In this document: positions 28,314 to 32,051 of the stretch, one piece after another
Layout: every line of letters begins with the position of its first letter
How positions within the stretch are numbered: the stretch's first letter is position 1
IMG/VR virus record: IMGVR_UViG_3300048584_000075
Span: 1 to 32,051 of that record
Reading direction: 5' to 3' (one strand)
Length of the DNA stretch: 32,051 nt
From: a virus
The notes under the pieces: generated by a model
Database searches by the model: none
The model's input: only the letters and a program-made list of their open reading frames with translations
Told to the model about the DNA's origin: nothing
Made by a program: the position numbers and the translations under genes

Positions 28314-28720
28314 CAGGAGGCTCCTTGAGTGAGTAGCGCGATCTGCTGGGTGAGGGCGGCAGGGAGGAGGAACGGGGTCTTCTGGTCGTCGACGAGGAGC
28401 CACCAGCGGCCGTCGATGTCCATGAACGGGATCTCGTCGGGATGGTCGCCCATCCGGCACAGGTAGCCCAGGGCGGTCGCGACGCTGCGCTGGGACTCGG
28501 CCCAGTAATGGCAGCCGCCAGGTGAAGTGGCGGAACCGCACAGAGCGATCAGGTTCGTGGGGGCGTTGACCCACGGCCTGCGGGTACCGCCAGCACCGCG
28601 CGGGGTCCGATGCTGAAGCGAGTAGCCCCACGGGCCGTCCAGAGGCCCACGGCAGCGCTCGCAGCGGCCCTGTGCACGTTCCAGGACTGTGGCGCGGACC
28701 TCGCGGCTGGGGCCGGTCAT
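28313..28720 (-). CDS. HNH endonuclease-like protein
   Basis: 135 aa. RCERCRGPLDGPWGYSLQHR (CxxC and the first His), then TPRGAGGTRRPWVNAPTNLI (Asn) and ALCGSATSPGGCHYWAES (second CxnC with His) follow the HNH order H-x-x-P-R-G-x-G-G...N...L-C...C-H. The C-terminal 60 residues are an extra domain (DEIPFMDIDGRWWLLVDDQK). Unlike the HNH at 26526 it is in the early operon, so a recombination or host-DNA role is more likely than packaging. Confidence 0.75.
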   Translation of the reverse strand: MTGPSREVRATVLERAQGRCERCRGPLDGPWGYSLQHRTPRGAGGTRRPWVNAPTNLIALCGSATSPGGCHYWAESQRSVATALGYLCRMGDHPDEIPFMDIDGRWWLLVDDQKTPFLLPAALTQQIALLTQGAS

Positions 28721-29025
28721 CGCGCCGCCTCGAGTGCTTCACGGCACGCCTGTATGCCGCGGCGTGCCCGTTCGGCCGCGTCGGGATCGTGCCGGCACAG
28801 GTAGCCGCCTGCCCAGCCCTGGTCGTCGCACAGGGCGCAGGCGTCGATCGCGGCACGGATCCGGGCGACCTCTTGCCGGCGGGCCTGCCGGTCCGCCTCC
28901 TGCCGGCCCAGCTCCTGGTCGCGGGTCCACTCCTCGAACTCGTGGCGGGCCTCCTTGCATGCCCCGCACGGATGAAGGGTCGGCTCGTCGAGGTGGCGGT
29001 GGCAGCGGGGCGCGGAGGTGGTCAT
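28717..29025 (-). CDS. Cys-rich early protein, 102 aa
   Basis: ATG 29025 and its stop both overlap neighbours by four bases. MTTSAPRCHRHLDEPTLHPC, then GACKEARHEFEEWTRDQELG, a charged coiled-coil segment, and IDACALCDDQGWAGGYLCRH. Two CxxC...H clusters suggest two zinc sites. Similar proteins next to helicase or primase genes of actinophages are common; function unknown. Confidence 0.6.
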   Translation of the reverse strand: MTTSAPRCHRHLDEPTLHPCGACKEARHEFEEWTRDQELGRQEADRQARRQEVARIRAAIDACALCDDQGWAGGYLCRHDPDAAERARRGIQACREALEAAR

Positions 29026-29216
29026 GGGCGTCGGGTCGCTCTCTGGATGCGGCGCTGGAGCCAGTGGCGGACCAGGGCGGTGATGGAGCCGTGGACGCGC
29101 AGCCGGGCGTCGTACTCGGCGCGAAGCTCACGCTGGAGGACGGTGTGGGCGGCCCTGTAGCCGACGGCGTAGCCGTCGTTCCAGTGGCGCTGCTGGGCCC
29201 GCGACCGGGGGCTCAT
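29022..29216 (-). CDS. Small basic early protein, 64 aa
   Basis: ATG 29216 overlaps the preceding stop (ATGA). SPRSRAQQRHWNDGYAVGYR, then AAHTVLQRELRAEYDARLRV is strongly basic and helical. The motif W-N-D-G-Y-x-x-G-Y-R is seen in small phage proteins. No function known. Confidence 0.55.
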   Translation of the reverse strand: MSPRSRAQQRHWNDGYAVGYRAAHTVLQRELRAEYDARLRVHGSITALVRHWLQRRIQRATRRP

Positions 29217-29503
29217 GCCTTCCCCTGCAGAGCGTCGATGGCGGCCATGTCGCGGCACCACTGCTCATGCCCGGAAATCCAGCACAGGTAGCCATGCATG
29301 GTTTCGACTCGGTCACAGCGATGCGACTTGACTACCGCAGCCCGCATCTCGTCCAGCGTGCGCTCACGGCAGACGCGCAGCCGGTCGCAGATGCACTTGG
29401 GGCAAGGCCCGAACTCCGTTACGGCTGGGGATGAGTGGTACAGGCGCTCGTGCCTGCTGCCTGCCCCAAAGCACGGGCACTCGGGCAGATGCTCGGCGCT
29501 CAT
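29213..29503 (-). CDS. Cys-rich early protein, 96 aa
   Basis: ATG 29503 overlaps the preceding stop. CPCFGAG, then FGPCPKCICDRLRVCRERTL and HRCDRVETMHGYLCWISGHE give at least three Cys/His clusters that may bind zinc. Not recognised as a named family. Part of the coupled early operon. Confidence 0.55.
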   Translation of the reverse strand: MSAEHLPECPCFGAGSRHERLYHSSPAVTEFGPCPKCICDRLRVCRERTLDEMRAAVVKSHRCDRVETMHGYLCWISGHEQWCRDMAAIDALQGKA

Positions 29504-29652
29504 GCCTGCCCCCCGTCGTGAATGAGGTACAACCGTCCGATCTGCTCCGCGACGACCCGCAGCCCCTCATCGGTGTAGGTGATGTCGAGGCCGATGGTCT
29601 TCAACAGCGCCACGGCCTTGTCCAGCGGGTCGATGTCCTGGTGGTCGGTCAT
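29500..29652 (-). CDS. Tiny early protein, 50 aa
   Basis: ATG 29652 and TGA 29500 overlap both neighbours by four bases, which supports translation. MTDHQDIDPLDKAVALLKTI followed by GLDITYTDEGLRVVAEQIGR is acidic and amphipathic, a plausible small alpha/beta protein. Not recognised. Confidence 0.55.
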   Translation of the reverse strand: MTDHQDIDPLDKAVALLKTIGLDITYTDEGLRVVAEQIGRLYLIHDGGQA

Positions 29653-29837
29653 GCGCTTGCCTCCTTGCCGAAGTCGCTCGGGTCCAACGTGTCGTCAATC
29701 ACGACCGCTTCCCCGTCGGGCCACGTTGCGAACCCGTCGCCGTACTCCTCGGGATGCAGCAGGCGCAGATGGTTGAGCACCTCGACTACCGGCATCGACT
29801 CGTCGCACAGTCCGCATGTGCCGCGTGGGACGCTCAA
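29649..29837 (-). CDS. Small early protein, 62 aa, TTG start
   Basis: TTG at 29837-29835 is chosen because GGAGG lies five bases upstream and the codon overlaps the preceding TGA (TTGA). The product begins (M)SVPRGTCGLCDESMPVVEVL, then NHLRLLHPEEYGDGFATWPD, an acidic protein with a CxxC...H...H zinc-finger pattern typical of actinophage C2H2-like small proteins. Confidence 0.6.
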   Translation of the reverse strand: MSVPRGTCGLCDESMPVVEVLNHLRLLHPEEYGDGFATWPDGEAVVIDDTLDPSDFGKEASA

Positions 29838-30007
29838 CGTGGCCTCCGGGCTGCCGGTGGAGACTGAATGTGGAACGAGAAGCACGGCCCGCAGTAGCGG
29901 ATCAGTCCCCGGTGGCGCCGGCGGTGTCCGGCGAGCTCCTGCTCCCGGTAGAGGGCCATGCGGGCGGCTGTCCAGGTCCGGTAGGGGCGCTCGGTGCACG
30001 GGGTCAT
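29834..30007 (-). CDS. Small basic early protein, 57 aa
   Basis: ATG 30007 overlaps the preceding stop. MTPCTERPYRTWTAARMALY, then REQELAGHRRRHRGLIRYCG and PCFSFHIQS. The CGPC near the end with His residues may bind zinc. Not recognised. Confidence 0.55.
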   Translation of the reverse strand: MTPCTERPYRTWTAARMALYREQELAGHRRRHRGLIRYCGPCFSFHIQSPPAARRPR

Positions 30008-30174
30008 GACGGCCCCCGGTGCTGCTGGTTGTGGGCCTCGAGCGCGAGCGTGGCGCGGAGCCGGCTGGTGGCGGTGCCCCGAGCCGGGCACAGGGCGCAG
30101 GACCAGTGGTGGACGGTGACGCCGGGGTTGACGCGTGTGCCGGCGTTGCGGGCCTCCGGGGCCAGGCGGGGCAT
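30004..30174 (-). CDS. Small zinc-finger-like early protein, 56 aa
   Basis: ATG 30174 shares a base with the upstream TAA (TAATG). GVTVHHWSCALCPARGTATS followed by an Ala/Leu helix and EAHNQQHRGPS gives a CxxC-x(n)-HxxxH arrangement, i.e. a C2H2-like finger. Probably DNA- or protein-binding; function unknown. Confidence 0.55.
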   Translation of the reverse strand: MPRLAPEARNAGTRVNPGVTVHHWSCALCPARGTATSRLRATLALEAHNQQHRGPS

Positions 30175-30380
30175 TAGCCGGCCGCCGAGGCTGATGGGGC
30201 GTGCTCGGGGCACCGGTCGCCGAACAGCTTCGCGATGTACCAGCCCCTGATGCGGAACAGGTCGAGCGAGGGCTGCGTGTCGAACGCTTCACTCGTGGTG
30301 GGGCATCGGCGACCCTTGCCGTCTCGGTAGTCGCAGCGCATCACCCATCGGTGGTCCCGCCCGCTGATCCACTCCCTCAC
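30174..30380 (-). CDS. Small early protein with CxxD/CP motifs, 68 aa
   Basis: GTG 30380 overlaps the preceding stop (GTGA). VREWISGRDHRWVMRCDYRD, then GRRCPTTSEAFDTQPSLDLF and RGWYIAKLFGDRCPEHAPSA. Three Cys and a His in C...C-P...C-P-x-H layout resemble small actinophage zinc proteins (W...C...C-P-x-H). Function unknown. Confidence 0.55.
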   Translation of the reverse strand: MREWISGRDHRWVMRCDYRDGKGRRCPTTSEAFDTQPSLDLFRIRGWYIAKLFGDRCPEHAPSASAAG

Positions 30381-30817
30381 GGCGCACCTGCCGACGCGCG
30401 TTCGGAGCGATCGCCGGGGATGGTTGTCTGGGTGCGCAGGAACGCTCCGATCAGGTAGTGCAGGTCCTGATCGATCCGGTCGAAGCACTCCGGCGGGTCG
30501 GCGGCGAGCTTCGCGAGGGAGCCGTGCGCCAGGCGCAGGAGATCGGCTGCGCAGCGGTTCTCGTTGTCGAGGGTGACGGCGACTCGGCGTGCGGAGTCGC
30601 GTGCGTCCCAGGCGCGGCCGAGCTGCTCCGCGAGCGACTCGAGGTCGGCCTGGTCCCGCTGGGTGACCCGGGTCAGGTGCAGGATGCGCTCCCGGTGAGC
30701 GCGCACATCCCGCTCGAGGACCAGAAGTGCGCCCTGCACGTCGCGAAGAGCACGATCAGCCGCGCGGGCCCTCGCCCACGGGGACACCCGGCGCCACCAG
30801 GCGATCAGCCGGCTCAT
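30377..30817 (-). CDS. Coiled-coil early protein, 146 aa
   Basis: ATG 30817 overlaps the preceding stop (ATGA). The N-terminus is amphipathic and Trp-rich (MSRLIAWWRRVSPWARARAA) and may touch the membrane. Residues about 20-100 are a long coiled coil (LRDVQGALLVLERDVRAHRE, RVTQRDQADLESLAEQLGRA). Not recognised. Confidence 0.6.
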   Translation of the reverse strand: MSRLIAWWRRVSPWARARAADRALRDVQGALLVLERDVRAHRERILHLTRVTQRDQADLESLAEQLGRAWDARDSARRVAVTLDNENRCAADLLRLAHGSLAKLAADPPECFDRIDQDLHYLIGAFLRTQTTIPGDRSERASAGAP

Positions 30818-31011
30818 GCCGCATCACCCGTCTGGGTGTCGTGCTCGGCGAGGAGTGCCTGCAGCTGAGTCGCGGCGCGGCCACCCTTGTCGACTGTGGC
30901 CAGTGCCAGCTGCAGGGTGTGGAGGCGTACTTCGTTGACGAGGTCGCACAGCCAGCCGTCGCCCTCATAGCAGACCGTGTCGTCAGGGCAGAGGTCTTCG
31001 TGGGTGGTCAT
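30814..31011 (-). CDS. Small early protein, 65 aa
   Basis: ATG 31011 overlaps the preceding stop. MTTHEDLCPDDTVCYEGDGW followed by LCDLVNEVRLHTLQLALATV; three Cys in the first 25 residues, then a helix. Not recognised. It follows the clamp-like gene directly. Confidence 0.55.
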   Translation of the reverse strand: MTTHEDLCPDDTVCYEGDGWLCDLVNEVRLHTLQLALATVDKGGRAATQLQALLAEHDTQTGDAA

Positions 31012-31733
31012 GCGTTGTCCTCGGGGAGCCGGTCGAGCCACAGACGGCGGGTGCTGTCGGGGTCGATGTCGGCGGACTGGGTCACGGGCATGACCAAGCC
31101 GGCGAAGTACTGGCCGATGGTCACGCGGAACGCGGAGCCGGGCGTGCGACCGGGGTCGAGCTCCATGACGGTTTCCTTGTAGGCAGCGGCGGAGCGGGCG
31201 AACCTGGCCCACAGTGCGGGCTGGAACGCCCACGTGGCGCTGGGCACGGGCGCGGTGTCCGTGGTGATGACGGTGCGGAGCAGCCTGCGCAGGTCCGGGA
31301 CGGCGTCGCCACCGGCGGGGTGCGGCACGAGCAGCTCACGGCCGGCGAACAGCCCGGACACGTCGCGGATGTGGATCTGGTCGCTCGTGGCGGACAGTCG
31401 CAGGGTGATCTGCTCGTCCTTGCCGGGGGTGAACATGTCGACGAGGAGCTTCGCGTCCTCGGGGAGCAGGTCGGCGACCCAGGCAGTGCCGTCGTAGTCG
31501 TCGAGATGCTCGGGCGGGATCCACGCGAACGCCGCGGTGTACCGGTCGGTCGCGGTGACCATGATCCCGGCCTCGATCGTGAGGCGGACGCAGTGAAGTG
31601 CGGGGAGGTCGTCGTCCTTGGAGACGTGGGGCAGGGCGGCGCGCAGCGCCCTCGTGAGGTACTCGGCGTCGAGCTGGATCTCGCCGAGAGTCTCGGCCTG
31701 GTGCAGCGTGGGGTGGTCGGCTACGGCGGTCAT
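31008..31733 (-). CDS. Sliding-clamp (DnaN beta)-like protein
   Basis: 241 aa from ATG 31733. LDAEYLTRALRAALPHVSKD, then LPALHCVRLTIEAGIMVTAT and DRYTAAFAWIPPEHLDD match the first repeat pattern of beta clamps (L...a...h...l...v.l.....l...aTD.yrla). The later part (ITLRLSATSDQIHIRDVSGL, WAFQPALWARFARSAAAYKE, AFRVTIGQYFAGLVMPVTQS) fits a second domain with the final V-x-P-M/V-like strand. Bacterial clamps have three domains and about 370 aa, so this is short, perhaps a phage clamp forming trimers. It would tether a polymerase during phage replication. Confidence 0.65.
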   Translation of the reverse strand: MTAVADHPTLHQAETLGEIQLDAEYLTRALRAALPHVSKDDDLPALHCVRLTIEAGIMVTATDRYTAAFAWIPPEHLDDYDGTAWVADLLPEDAKLLVDMFTPGKDEQITLRLSATSDQIHIRDVSGLFAGRELLVPHPAGGDAVPDLRRLLRTVITTDTAPVPSATWAFQPALWARFARSAAAYKETVMELDPGRTPGSAFRVTIGQYFAGLVMPVTQSADIDPDSTRRLWLDRLPEDNA

Positions 31734-31834
31734 GCGGTCTCCTCCAGAAGGTCGATGGTCAGGTGGGTGCCGGTGGCGGGGTCGATGCCCCTGTTGTCGG
31801 GGAACTCCTCGACGGGCGGGTCGTCGTCGATCAC
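31730..31834 (-). CDS. Tiny early protein, 34 aa
   Basis: GTG 31834 overlaps the upstream stop (GTGA) and its TGA overlaps the clamp ATG (ATGA), so both boundaries are coupled. (M)IDDDPPVEEFPDNRGIDPAT is acidic and probably disordered. It could be a translational coupler or a small regulator. No homology recognised. Confidence 0.45.
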   Translation of the reverse strand: MIDDDPPVEEFPDNRGIDPATGTHLTIDLLEETA

Positions 31835-32051
31835 GGACACCGCCAGGCGTAGACACGGGCGGGTCGGCCGGCGTTGCGTCCGTGGACGTCGTCGGAGATC
31901 ACCCACTGGCCCGTCGGTGTGAGGACCCGGGCCTTCGTGAGGGCGTTCACTGTCGCGCCGATCACGCGGGGGTAGACCCAGGTGGGGATCAGGCCGCGCC
32001 AGTCGTTCGAGCACACCGTGCCGTCAGGGCGCACCGAGGCGGCGATCGCGT
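31831..32051 (-). CDS. Conserved phage protein, partial (start may be off the window)
   Basis: The frame is open to the right edge; GTG 32034 could start a 67-aa product but the sequence before it is also protein-like. CSNDWRGLIPTWVYPRVIGA, then TVNALTKARVLTPTGQWVIS and GRNAGRPARVYAW is a small winged-helix-like pattern (N-D-W-R...P..IGA....L...G.......GR.....W) common in early regions of actinophages. Function unknown. Confidence 0.6.
   Translation of the reverse strand, partial: AIAASVRPDGTVCSNDWRGLIPTWVYPRVIGATVNALTKARVLTPTGQWVISDDVHGRNAGRPARVYAWRCP

Noticed and set aside
1-32051. Integrated prophage with host flanks
   Set aside because: attP is uninterrupted between repressor halves and next to the integrase, and no chromosomal housekeeping genes appear, so the sequence is the free or circular phage form.

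Overview
The window is GC-rich throughout, with short overlapping genes, GTG starts and actinobacterial protein families. It reads as most of the genome of a temperate siphovirus (long-tailed, HK97-type) of an actinobacterium. Host genus cannot be fixed from the sequence. Both ends cut through minus-strand genes, so the phage continues on both sides. The left end lies inside a 24-bp tandem repeat, which may be why the contig stops there.

Layout, left to right. (1) 1-1672, leftward: a lytic-side operon starting with a MerR/excisionase-type HTH protein, then tiny and membrane proteins, a secreted transglycosylase-like protein, and a protein of 8-residue repeats running off the edge. (2) 1.67-3.6 kb: a divergent promoter region, then rightward a Cro/CI-type repressor, a tyrosine integrase and two small membrane proteins. 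A tRNA 3'-half-like segment, the probable attP core, lies INSIDE the repressor gene. The layout is the mirror image of the integration-dependent immunity modules of mycobacteriophages BPs, Brujita and Charlie. Because attP is uninterrupted, the sequence represents the free or circular phage, not an integrated copy. (3) 3.7-6.2 kb: accessory block with a DUF3263 protein, a small zinc-finger protein, a HicAB toxin-antitoxin pair under a large palindromic operator, a small rightward gene, and a VapBC45-like pair (DUF433 antitoxin, DUF5615 PIN-like toxin). (4) 6.3-26.8 kb, all leftward: the late region. Read in transcription order it is HNH, small and large terminase, small membrane protein, portal, prohead protease, major capsid, connector and tail-terminator genes, tail tube, gp10-like protein, tail-assembly chaperone G with a -1 frame extension, tape measure, a 1073-aa tail protein with ConA-like insertions, small tail-tip proteins, membrane proteins/holin, amidase endolysin, an HTH/zinc protein, a metallophosphoesterase, a DUF6378-like protein and an Ntn-hydrolase-like protein. 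A hairpin terminator closes it at 6.3 kb. (5) 26.9-32.05 kb, leftward: early genes in an almost gapless, translationally coupled operon. They include a beta-clamp-like protein, many small Cys-rich proteins, an HNH endonuclease, a replication-initiation-like winged-helix protein followed by a dense cluster of inverted repeats (candidate origin or regulator site), and an HTH protein.

The most noteworthy feature is the apparent lysogeny switch at 1.67-2.93 kb, where attP inside the repressor could couple integration to the form of the repressor that is made. The two toxin-antitoxin modules between this switch and the late region are probably maintenance or defence cargo. All functions are assigned by reading motifs by eye; no database search was run.
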